DNA of 64,000 nt from Termitomyces sp. T153 (Eukaryota > Basidiomycota > Agaricomycetes > Agaricales > Lyophyllaceae). Within the stretch, counting starts at the first letter, position 1. Each line of letters begins with the position of its first letter. The notes beneath the pieces were generated by a model. It had not been told where the DNA came from, did no database searches, and saw nothing but the letters and a program-made list of their open reading frames with translations. Shown in pieces: positions 25,147 through 35,619 of this stretch. A program made the translations under genes and the position numbers. The stretch is from NCBI GenBank assembly GCA_018296165.2, contig JACKQL020000142.1, positions 1 to 64,000 on the forward strand, read 5' to 3'.

Positions 25147-26858
25147 TCATGCACCGGCGTCTTGACATATCCACATCTCTCCACTCCAAACACTCGTCTG
25201 CGGGTATCGACAATGGGTCCTCTGCTGTCCATCAAGAGATAATCCGACCACATTATCCGGAGGTACACCCCCTTCAACCCAGTCTACCATGGCGAGCAAC
25301 ACATTATGTGTGGAAGCATTTACTACGTTGGATGCAATAGTCATTTGACCGAAAATTCCTGCGCCGGGTCCATTATGACAGTGATCCATCCCGGGAATGA
25401 GGAAGAGGCGGTAGAAAGAATCCAAGGAAGGCATTCCTAGAGTTCGGCTGATGAGGTTGTAGAGGCGTTTGGAGTTGCCCGATGGGATAAGCTATGACGT
25501 AAAAGTCAGATCAGATTCCAGAAGGGTACATGAGCATACTGATGCACGTACCCAGTCCCGCCGGCCATGGTATGTTAGGAATTTACCGCCCCTGTCCCTG
25601 AATTTTGAGAAGTCGCCGTCGAAAGTTGAAATTCCACCTGGGTTTATGCTATCCGCCAGCGCTATATCCTTGAGAGAAAAGTTACTAAAATCGTAACTTG
25701 AGTCGTTGAAGATAGTATATCGGAACCAATCCTAATCGCCGATTAGATGTTGAGTAACACAAGCTCAGAAGAAATACTGACACCGGCAATCGGATAGATC
25801 GTTCCGTTCAAGATTGACTGACTATCAGGGCTGGCCTCGAATCCAGGATCGGGACGCGGAAATAGTAGCTGTCCCTCGATACCATAGAGAGGCTGATATA
25901 TCTTCCGCAACGTTTCCACTTGAACATTTGAGAGGCAAGCAGTTGTGTTGTCCCCATTGCATAGGAGGGCTTCAGGACGGAAGTTGCAAGCATCAGGCTC
26001 CGTGATAATTTCATCTTTCACACCGTCGAGTTCGTCGCACTGTTTGAGAACCTCTGTTGCAACGACGTCCCAAAGAGCGGAAGAGATGAAACTTGGACTT
26101 GCGCTTGCGTACGGTGCGCCAACATATCGCGCCAACATCGTACCCAAACCAACGAGATGATTCCAATCGGCCGGCACAGCGCCAGCTACGATACCGTCGA
26201 AGTCTTCCGGATACTTCAACGCCGCTTGTGTTCCTTGTCGACCACCTGTGGAACATCCAAGAAAGTAGGTTTTCTGGTGGGAGGACCCATAATATGCTTC
26301 AACTATCTGCTTGCCGATGACTGTTTGGGCATGGATTGCGCGAAAGGCGAAGTCGTTGATAACTTCAGGCTTGTTTAAGAACGGTCGACCATCTAGTACC
26401 GTACCGTCGTGCCCATTGTTCGAGCCAATTGTTGCAAAGTGAAGGGAGGCTCCATAGTCCAGGTTTCCGTAATCAATACCTGAATAGAGATCAGCACCTC
26501 CACTTCGACGGAGATAGGGAAGAAACTGACATCCTCCGAGGCCGGAGTTTCCAACAGTAAGATATCGTCCATACCAGGTGTCTGGCAACCATGCTTCGGC
26601 ATATACGGCTGACGTTGAAGTTGTGTTGATAACAAATTCAACGCGACAGATAGCAGATGAAACGAGAACCTGCGAGTTTGGTTCACATATTCCCATAGAA
26701 GTGACGTTTATTGGACCAGAGACGTGCGAGGCGGAGATAATCGTCGTGTTCTCCAGACGAAGTCCAGATTCTAGGGCGGTACAGGCATCACGGGGAAGAA
26801 GGCCGTGAGCTAATGAAGCGAAGACTAAAGGGAAGATGTAGTATGGACGCGATGGCAT
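25147..26858 (-). CDS. Tannase/feruloyl esterase family secreted hydrolase
   Basis: Complement(join(25147..25491,25552..25731,25782..26858)) gives 533 aa, the usual size for this family. The signal peptide is IFPLVFASLAHG. The nucleophile motif is GCSTGGRQG with Ser203, and the other triad members are Asp418 (HGRRD) and His456 (GMDHC). Cys202 and Cys457 can form the disulfide characteristic of the CS-D-HC arrangement. Members hydrolyse ester bonds of phenolic acids (ferulate or gallate esters) in plant cell walls and tannins outside the cell. Which substrate applies cannot be told. A TATA-like box lies about 90 bp upstream. Opposite strand to its glycoprotein neighbours. Confidence 0.93.
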
Positions 26859-26944
26859 CGTCTACAGACAAGAGGTTGTGTCCGTGTTCAATAAGGACAG
26901 TTCGAAGCTTGTCTGTCCTGGCGTATGCGAATTCGAGTGGACGA

Positions 26945-26952
26945 TATATAAA
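26945..26952 (-). promoter_or_regulatory. TATA-like box of the tannase/feruloyl esterase gene
   Basis: Reads TTTATATA on the minus strand, 87-94 bp upstream of the ATG at 26858, a normal distance for a fungal core promoter with a short leader. Confidence 0.5.
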
Positions 26953-26998
26953 GAACTGGACGGATTTCCGCTGCGCTCTCGAAATCTCGTTGGTTTCC

Positions 26999-28092
26999 CT
27001 ATGCAGATTCTTCATGCCTGCTCGTTAGTATCCTGTACTTCCTTTTGTTAACCCTCCACTTCCGCCGAGCTTTCTCGAAGGCTTGCTGTTTTTTTCCCAC
27101 TCCGTATATCCTTGTAAGTTTTGCTGACCCTCGCGGCACTTCTGCTGAACCTTCTCGAACTTGAAGGTTTCCGGTCGTAACCTGACATGGTTTGTATCCA
27201 GGAGTCAAAATCAAGGCATGCCAATCGCAAGACTGATGCTGGGAGATACTGGGTTGCAAGTTGACCGGTGACAAACCGGTGAACATTCCTTGTTTCTGAG
27301 GACATGTTTTTGCGGTGACAAACCGGTGAACATTCATTGTTTCTGAGAACATGTGTTGTGACTGCCGGTAACTTCCGGTAGTACAGCCGAAAATCTGAAG
27401 GCATAGGAATGGATGGTTTTCATCACTGGAAAGTATTGGACACCATAAAACACACCTGCGGCTATGAGTTTCCTTTTCCATGATCACGCAGATACCAGGA
27501 ATTCGACATTCGTAAAAGTTATACGCACGCTCTTCCAAATTTATCGAACGCGACGGGATCACGTGCAATCGGAATCTCCGCAAAAACCGGTTTTCAAACT
27601 GTTTTACCGTGACGGGGGAAAGGTTGTTGAAACTGAAACCGGGTGAACAACTTTCGTCATACTTTCTCGCGTTTTCTGTTTCGTGTGTGGCGTAATTCAG
27701 CCGCCCCAAAGATGTACTACCAATGATGACCGTCATTGAACAGAGTCGCGAGTAGTCCTTCGCATGTAATTAAGCACATTGACGGGCTGGACGTCGGTGT
27801 ATGCATAATTCTACGTTGACCCTGGCTAAACAGACTTCTGCTATGCACGCTCGCTTCCGTATAAGCACCTTTGAAACCAGCGAACTTCCTTTCTGCGTCT
27901 TCTCTACATCTCTTCGTGCAGGGTGCAACGCACAAAATCCTTCGCAGACACAGAACAGACACTAGGCGTCTATCGTGTGCTGCGCTTTGGAGCAAGTGTC
28001 TTGGTTGCTGGACAGGAGGACCTTCATTCATGGCCGCGGTGACGGGCATTGGAAGCCTAAACACGGGAGAATCCCGCGCATCCTCGTGATAC
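26999..28092. other. Intergenic with a 47-bp tandem duplication; unassigned ORF
   Basis: A minus-strand frame of 245 codons (26999-27736) is open but has no recognisable motif and runs through a repeat, so I do not call it a gene. Inverted or dispersed short words (GAACCTTCTCGAA and similar) occur at 27,070-27,170. This is the upstream region of glycoprotein B. Confidence 0.3.
27266..27357. repeat. Two 47-bp tandem repeat units
   Basis: Units start at 27266 and 27313 with CGGTGACAAACCGGTGAACA. Each carries the internal palindrome ACCGGT and a following TTGTTTCTGAG. The units differ at a few positions. Confidence 0.8.
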
Positions 28093-28099
28093 TATATAA
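28093..28099 (+). promoter_or_regulatory. TATA box of glycoprotein B
   Basis: TATATAA located 140 bp before the ATG at 28233, followed by pyrimidine-rich sequence likely to contain the transcription start. Confidence 0.55.
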
Positions 28100-28232
28100 G
28101 CTCTGACTTCGGCACAACCCCACGTTGCTATTTCTTCTCCTTTTCCTCTCCAACATTGTGCGCATTTTTTTTTGGCACAAAGCGACGCTCAGTCCTATAT
28201 TTCTATTCTTCCTATCTTAGAGTCAAGCAGGC

Positions 28233-29578
28233 ATGTTAACGACTTCATTACTACTCGGCCTCGCGTCCGCCGCGCTTGCACAAAACCCGCCCTTGACACC
28301 ACCGCCGGTAGTAGCTCCAACAGCAGTAGCCGCACCCCCACCCGAAATACCTGACTCTCTTAAGAGCACTTACCCTGCGACTCCACTCGTGTCAAAAATT
28401 TTCGCTTATCCATCAGGAATTGTGAGGGGCCTTCGGATTCCTACATTGCTGGCCTCTTATGGTGATTTTTTTCACAGCCGTACAAAGTTGATACAGATGA
28501 TGAACTCGTTCGCGGGCGTCAATGGGGATACAACATGTGTAATTCTACGACTCAGAATCAGGATGCTCTTTGCCAGACTATGATGGTCAACTCTCTTGAC
28601 GGTACGCTTTGCATGATTCCCTTCAAGATTTGTTCTTATTTCTTGTCAACAGATTTCTGTATCTGGGGACCGCCGGAACCCGACTCGGAGGTCGCATCCA
28701 CGGAGGGCGAGATGGTCGCCTGGTGCACGAATCCCTCGCATGGCACACGACTCATTCCCAAAGATTCGCTATATGGTGTACAGTTTATGCGCACGCCGGA
28801 TTATATACAAGTATCGGGGTTCATCAACCAATCAAGGATCAACCTCAAACACGGTGACTTTGGAGGAGAGATGGACCCTCATGGTGCCGACCTCGTGAGT
28901 AACCCGCGTGTCTTTGTGTCTTCATAGCTGCAATGTCCCTTTGTAGCGCGGTAACCCTCTCGGTGGCTTAGTCTACTCCAATGCTTGGTCTCACGGAAAC
29001 AATAACTCCTATCAACAAGTAATTGAGTGGCACAAGTACGTTACCCATGAAATATATCGATCCCTCTCTTAATTTCCACCCATAGCTTCATTGGCAGCGA
29101 CTACTTCTGCGTCAAAGCCTGCGACCCCGCCGGCCCCAATGCCCAACATTTCTGTGAACACGTGTACGACCGCATCGGATGTCTTTACAACGCCCCTGCC
29201 AACGTCCAAAACGGAACCTTCGAGTCTTGTCTCGGTGACAACCAAGACTATCCTGGAATATACACCGACTCTGCTGGGATAGTTCAAACCTTCAGCCAGC
29301 CACCCGAAAGTCTAGGCCCTATCACGAGTTTCCCTTACACCCCACGCACACCTGCGAGCTCGTCATGCACGCAGTATCAGAGTTCTGTTATCTATGCTGC
29401 GTTAGATAATGTCACTGTTCCAGGTGATCCAACTTCGACCAGTGGTTCTCCATCAGAGACGGGGGCTTCGGGAAGGCCGCAAACTGCTGCTGGAGCTAAA
29501 CCAACTAGTGGTGGAATAAGAAACGGCGTGTCTTTTGTGGCTGCGCTTGTTGCGTTTTTGTCTCTTCTTTTTGTGTGA
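28233..29578 (+). CDS. Macrofage-activating-glycoprotein family protein, paralogue B
   Basis: Exons 28233..28421, 28478..28601, 28653..28894, 28947..29035 and 29086..29578 give 378 aa. The signal peptide is TTSLLLGLASAALAQ. Unlike A and C it has a Pro-rich insert (residues 18-50, PPLTPPPVVAPT...) before the conserved region. It keeps DFCIWGPPEP, GEMVAWCT, TPDYIQVSGF, GGEMDPHGADLRGNPLGG and FCVKACDP. The Ser/Thr stalk is short, and the C-terminal hydrophobic tail (VAALVAFLSLLFV) suggests GPI anchoring. Intron phases (0,1,0,2) match A and C exactly, so the three arose by duplication of one gene. Molecular role unknown; cell-wall or extracellular location inferred. Confidence 0.88.
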
Positions 29579-30818
29579 AGGTGATTGCAAATGGATATAT
29601 CTGGAATGCGATGCTAGGAAACCGCTCATTTGCCCCGCCTCCTTTGCCTCGACGAGACCTTTTTATGTGTTTCATAATACACGCACGGACAACGCCGCTG
29701 GACCTTACCCTCCTTGACTTCTTTCCTATTGAGACCCTGCATTATTCGTAGAGTACACACTCATTTGACATACAATATACCTTATGATGCAAAGTGTCTC
29801 CTTGGTCATCAAACGCCACAGAATATCCAATCGAGTGAAAAGGTTTTTGGTCCGATTGATACGAGAAAGCACTGATTCACTTCAACGCAGCAGTGGCACT
29901 ACAATCATTCATTCACAACAATACAAGAGATGTGATGAACCTGGGACGATCTTGCGCGGATCTTTCGATTGAAATCGTAGCTCGTGACTTGTGGGGAACT
30001 GAGTACGTAATTGGAGGACAAAGGTCGGTCAAGACACAAATGGAGTAAGTTATTGTGGGTATTATACCCGACGACACACGACACCAACACAACACTCACA
30101 GGTGCATTGTAACAAAGTGAGAATTCGCCAGTAATGGTAAAAAAGAGCGCCTCACTCGAAAGTGTTAGGGCAACCATGCGTGATCAAAGATCTAGAAGCT
30201 AGGCAACCTTGTTTTGTTGAACAGATGGTTGTGCATCAAGAACATACCTTCGAAACAACAAAATTACAAAAAGAACAATAATGGTCCATGGTCAACACTG
30301 CGGTAGTCGCACACCAATAACGTGACAGTCTCATACCAAGAACGCACGTTCTGGGAGGGTGCTTATGTGAGCCTTACTATACATCAAAAATTTGATTTGT
30401 ACTATTTAAGCGCCCGCTTCGCTAAATTTGGAAAGAGAGAGCTGAGTTGACCCACGCGCACTTGGCGAGGCACGCATTTTGGGTTTCTTTTCGTTTTGTC
30501 CTCGTGCAAACCTCCTCTAAGCGCCCTTTTCTTCTTTTCTTCTCTAGGCTCTGCCAACAGATACGACGACCCATCGCCCCATGGCGTTATATATCATCGT
30601 CTCAGTTTATAATACAAGCAATACAAAACAGCAAATCAGATGTTTTGTCGTTCTTGCCAAGTATTGATCACAGTCGCTAAAGACACAGAAGAATACAAGC
30701 ATATCACCTGATGCATCTGATGCATCTGGCTAAAAAAGGGCCGTCTTTTGTCCCACATCGTCATGACCGAGTCTTACACAGTCAAAGAGGCCTCAAGGCA
30801 AACCGGATAAGTATATAA
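29579..30818. other. Intergenic, nothing recognised
   Basis: Short frames on both strands without motifs. It should contain the terminator of glycoprotein B and the promoter of the Zn-cluster factor. A direct repeat (GATGCATCT twice, 30712-30728) is visible. Confidence 0.35.
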
Positions 30819-32190
30819 ATGCCTCCTTCGTCAATGTAACAACAACGCGCCGTAGAATTTGTCTTGACGTCTAACATCGTGTATTACCCCTCCTCTGTCT
30901 TTCCTCACAGCGAGTCTGGCTCAGATTCATCCACCATCCACACCTTGATGGATGAGTTCAACGACACGCGCGGCTTCGACGCTGATCATGGTGACTCTGC
31001 GACTCAGGCGCCGGCAATTCCTTTGAGCCATACACCTTTACAGGCGCAAGCCAGGTCGCCACCAATATCACCGCCCAGACTCCAATACTTCGAGCAGGGC
31101 TACTCGCTGTCGCAAGTTTCTTATACCTCTTCGGACGAACCGTTTGTGACATCTCCGGAGCTGTCGAGCAGTTTCCAAACCGAACGTTTGTCTATACCAG
31201 AGGTATGTATTTTCTTTTCATGTTGCCTCTAATGTCTTCATTTATTAATTTGGATTTGGTATTTTAGTTTATATCAGGTGGGGAATACATGCCCGCTCAG
31301 CCTCCCTTGACTTTTCAACCCGAGGAAAGCTATGCGATGAACAATGGCCATGCACAATACGCAAGCTACGTCTACGGTGACCAGTATATTGGAAGAGAAC
31401 GGAGGATGTCTGCTGACGTGAATAAGAGCTTGACCCCCATTAGTCTTCTTTCTATCCCTGACCCACTCATTACAGGAATCGGCTGGTTCCGCACATAATC
31501 TTAGTTTCGGTCTACCTACTCCCGTAATGCAGCTTGCTCAAGCCCGAGTACTCCAGCTCTCACCGCATGTTGAACGCTGGGGATCGTTCCAGACTGAAGA
31601 AGGTAACTTCACCTATCCTTTACTTCCAGTCTCTCGAGAGTAAGTCGTGTCTATTCAGTTTGCCAAACATACAATGATGCGCAAGAATCAGATTCCAGGG
31701 CCAGAGCAGCTTGCAAGTTCCCAACAATATCGCGCCAAATACTCTATTTGGTCCATTGTCAAGCGATCATCCCGAGCTTCAGCCCAACTGCTATGTCAAT
31801 CAACCTACTTCAGCTGGACCTTCGTTTATCTTGAATAACTCGTCGATTCTTCTTCCAACAGGAAGCCAAGACTTGACCGAGAACATGGTGATAGGGTCTC
31901 CGAGTCCGAGTCCCTTCGATGCGGATGAGTATAATTCTCCTCCTTCCGTAAGCATGCAGGTTTTCCCAAAAAGACCCCGGGCTTGCAAAGCATGTCATCG
32001 AGACAAGGTAGCTTGCAGACCGCAGGAAAGGAGTGAGGACCAGCGTTGCAAGTACGTACCTACTCCTTGCTATAAAACCTTTGAAGCCGATGACGTGTAA
32101 TATGATAGCCATTGCGTGAAAAACGATGAGCCATGCGAGTTTCGACCTCCAAATAGGAGGGGCCGCTCGTCTCGTCGATACCAGGGATAG
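30819..32190 (+). CDS. Transcription factor with C-terminal Zn2Cys6 cluster
   Basis: Proposed exons 30819..30835, 30911..31202, 31268..31417, 31476..31639, 31686..32051 and 32109..32190 give 356 aa in a single frame. The first exon is only 17 nt (MPPSS). The N-terminal and middle parts are Ser/Pro/Gln-rich and disordered. The zinc cluster lies at the C-terminus (RACKACHRDKVACR ... CNHCVKNDEPCEF) and is followed by a basic tail (RRGRSSRR). The six cysteines of a binuclear fungal cluster are present across the last intron. Such proteins are nuclear DNA-binding regulators, and the target is unknown. The 3' splice site at 31,685 is the least certain join. The C-terminal position of the cluster is unusual, since most family members carry it near the N-terminus. 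Confidence 0.75.
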
Positions 32191-32493
32191 AACTCTCGTG
32201 GTGAGTAAGTCAGAAATAATGAACTGAACGTATTTGTATATATAAATACTTAAATGTCATGGTTGCGTAAAACGATCGTTATGTATGTAGTAACAGAATA
32301 TTACAGGCATGGTCCTGCTTTCCTCTCCTTATTATTTATTTGCGTTCCAGATGTCGTCGCTTGCTCTCGCCGAGCTTTCAAGCTTATTGATGAACCACGA
32401 GAATTGTTTCTAAAATACTAGATTACATGATGGGTATACTGTACATTATGAATACACAGCGTCGTTCGATCCTATTCCTGGATCGTAATGGGA

Positions 32494-33195
32494 TCAGACG
32501 AAATCGACAGTTTCAGCAGGCTTGAGCCCAAATTGTCGTCGTGGCAGGAAATGCTGTAAGCAATCAACGTGGATATGCCATCTCCTCGAGTTCCTGGACA
32601 GGAATACCGGTGGGGAGACCGCCCAATACTTGCGTCGATCAGCGCACATTGCACAATGCTCCTCCTTATTTTCCTGATCTTCGATTTTCACTACTTTCTC
32701 GCTAAGTTCCATTTTATATGCTTGCGAAGACACGTGGACTCTGCGTTCGTCTTCGTCCGCCTCGGCGTCAGGCTCAGAACGCCGGTTCGTCGGTGTGAGA
32801 AATACATATGCAGCGAGACGCTTCGCAATGTGCGACCAGACTTCGGAAGCGGTCAGGGTTCGAGGATAAAGCAGGCCTGGACAGCAGAGAACTTCCTGCC
32901 CAGATCGATCCCGGATCTTATAGCCGTCTTTCCAGTATGTCTGCAAAACCTATCAGGCGGTGTCGAGAAAGACGGAGACATCTTGACAACTCACGGAATC
33001 AATCCCTTCATTGATCCCACTAGTGAGATCGAGATAGTCGCAGCCTTTTTGGTGATCGTGGTGCCTCACTACTGCAATGACCTGTTCTTCTAGCTGGATA
33101 GAGATACGAGAAATTATCAGAGGAAACAACATCAACAGAGGCTGAGGACTCACTGCTGGATGATATTTGTGTGCATCAGGCAGATGGACAGGCAT
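32494..33195 (-). CDS. Small conserved-looking protein of unknown function
   Basis: Complement(join(32494..32940,32995..33093,33154..33195)) gives 195 aa with GT-AG introns of 54 and 60 bp. I do not recognise a family. Visible features are an N-terminal half with charged and aromatic residues (VVRHHDHQKGCDYLDL, TYWKDGYKIRD) and a predicted helical Glu/Lys segment. The C-terminal half has CAMCADRRKYW and, further on, WHIHVDCLQHF; these Cys/His pairs could bind a metal. No signal peptide or membrane segment. Convergent with the Zn-cluster factor, 303 bp apart. Coding status is inferred from consistent phase. Confidence 0.6.
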
Positions 33196-33299
33196 ATTGG
33201 CGAGAGAGGAGGGGTGGGCCAAGTTAAGTTGGGGCGTTTGGTAATGGATCCAGGAAGAGTGTAGGTTATTTAACACTCACTCGGCCAGTGGCGTTTCAA

Positions 33300-35600
33300 C
33301 CACCACCGGCCTCCACAAAATAAAATTATGGCCAGTTGGCCGGTTTTCACTCAAGACGGCGGTATTATATGCTCAAGGGAGTTACCGGTAACTTGACCGG
33401 TCAATGGACAGCGTATACAATGGCTTCTGGACTCCAGGGGTTTCATCTTGAAGTTTCCGGATATGTATCCAGTGCATCCGGTGTGAGACTACGAGCTCGA
33501 ACCGGCGCAGCGCAAATTGTAGTCCAAGGAGTTGAAGAGAACAACCTCACACCCGTGATGTAGTCTGAGCGGGTGTTGAGTACTGTGTTCTGTACATCCC
33601 GACGTCAAGGGGTTGTGGCTGTTGAAACGTTGAGTCTATTGTACTGAGCTCCAAGATAGTGGCTCATCAGATACCTTTCTTGACAAGTGTTCAATTTTTA
33701 GTTCGGCTTTATCCTTGAATACCGGTTCGGGCGCTGGAAAGACATATGACGTAAATGTAAATTTACCGTGCAGTGGATTCAAGATTGAATTTGAATGAGA
33801 ATACAGAGGCTTTGAACACTAAATTTATATGTCACTCTTATAAACAAGAACAAGTTAACACCAAGATAAAAGAAGGTTCTGCTCAGAGTTGGTTCAGGAT
33901 ACATCCATCAAAATGATAAGTGTTTACCTCTACTACGAAGAATGCTATCCAGTCTCTGCTTGGACATCGATATAGTGTCACTCACCTATGATATGTCGAC
34001 CTGGCCATGGTTCAAGAATGGTTCGTGCTTAGCCGCTAAGTCCTCGTCGCAACGGCAGAAATGAAGCACAAAAGATATACTGTCTGTACCCGGGACAGTG
34101 CCAAGTGGCCACCCACAGTGACTGGCCACCGATAATCTTCCCCATTTGTCGAGTTTGAGGTGCTCGGCTATAGAACTTCAATGATAAATGTATGAAACAA
34201 TAAAAATGGGATGGCCTCTCGAAGCACGCTAAAATCAATCATGTATGGTCAATGGGGTACACACCTCATACCACATCTCTCGGTTTGATGGAGAACGTAG
34301 GCAATATATTTGGAAGTCAAAGTACTGAAATTTTACTTTAAATTATTGAAGACGACATACCCGATACAGTTACCGGTGAGGAAGATTTACTTAAATATTT
34401 TTACTCACTCACGAAAGCTAAACCTGCATACATTCAAGTGTAACAAAGGATTTCTCAAGAACAATAAATCTACATGATCCGATTCCATCTGCGGCTTATA
34501 CATATTGCGGATATAGAGCTGGAGTTCGCCAAGACCTTTTCAATTAATATTGGGGCCCCACTAGAATATACTCCTCTTCCAAGCGACCCGTATAGCGGTG
34601 AATATGTCTTCCCCGAGGCGTCTAACCTGCGTGTGTGAGATAAGGTCCACCCCATATCAGCAGTGCAGAACAAGATTTTCAGCTGGCTGAATTCGCCAGA
34701 CATCAGGTAATGGTTGATGCCGTACTCATACCATCGATCACGTCGCAATGATTCAAGACTCTCCAATGCGATGATTTAGCAGCTCATTTATGCTGATGTA
34801 TCACCCCAACGCTATGTTCCGAAATTTGGGGTGCTGATCTCAGTTTGGTGGTACGAGCTCCGGCAAACAATACCGCCAAAGCAGGGGTGATTGATTTCCT
34901 ACCGGTAACCTGGAGGGCGGCCGAAGGAGTAGGACTGTGGTGACATACATTTTAGCCATCTTTTTGTCAACCTTCAGCTTGGATACGAACAGTCCGCTTT
35001 GCGAAGCTGGCGATTGATGACTTTGGAATTATTAATAGAGCCGTTATATGACCGCTGATAAAGTGACGCAGCGTACTGTCGGGAATGTCCCATAATCAAG
35101 GTTCGCGTATTGATACCGAAGCCCGTCATGAGTCCGACCAAGGATACGCGGAGACGCGTGTATCAATCTGAATTTTTGGTGTCAGCAAAAAAACATCCGG
35201 ATATACGAGGCGTTAGTTTACCATGTCTCGGATTACGTGCCCGAGATCCGGAAAGTCGTGATCACGAAGTGGACACGACAAAGGTAGCTAGAGTTCCACA
35301 CGGTCCAGTGCTGGACACCTTGATAGGACCCTGAATGTATACTGACGACAGGGTAGTCATGTTTTTCAAGGGTAGGGTTCTGACAACGCCGTAAACCATC
35401 GGCGAGGTGCGGGCTTAGCGGGAAGTCATAGTACACTGTTGGAAAGGACTGACGAAGATTCAGCAACGAGGTCAAAGGGTCATTTCAGCAATAGACGATA
35501 ATACAGGGAGAAGAGACACTCGTCTTGCATAAGTCCATATATGTTCGGATAAGCTTCGAACACCCGGATTGATTTGAAGTGCTTAATAAGTTCTAGCCGA
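33300..35600. other. Gene-poor decayed region
   Basis: Several short frames on both strands without motifs, with scattered ACCGGT and CCGGTAAC words (33,340-33,400; 34,370; 34,905). It looks like old, mutated sequence. No feature can be supported. Confidence 0.3.
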
Positions 35601-35619
35601 GCTTGCAATTAATTGACCA

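Noticed and set aside
26999..27736. Minus-strand 245-codon open frame
   Set aside because: No recognisable motif, runs through a tandem duplication, amino-acid composition looks like translated noncoding DNA, and no supporting splice pattern.
33336..33563. 75-codon plus-strand ORF (MAGFHSRRRYYML...)
   Set aside because: Short, no motif, in a decayed region with scattered CCGGT words.
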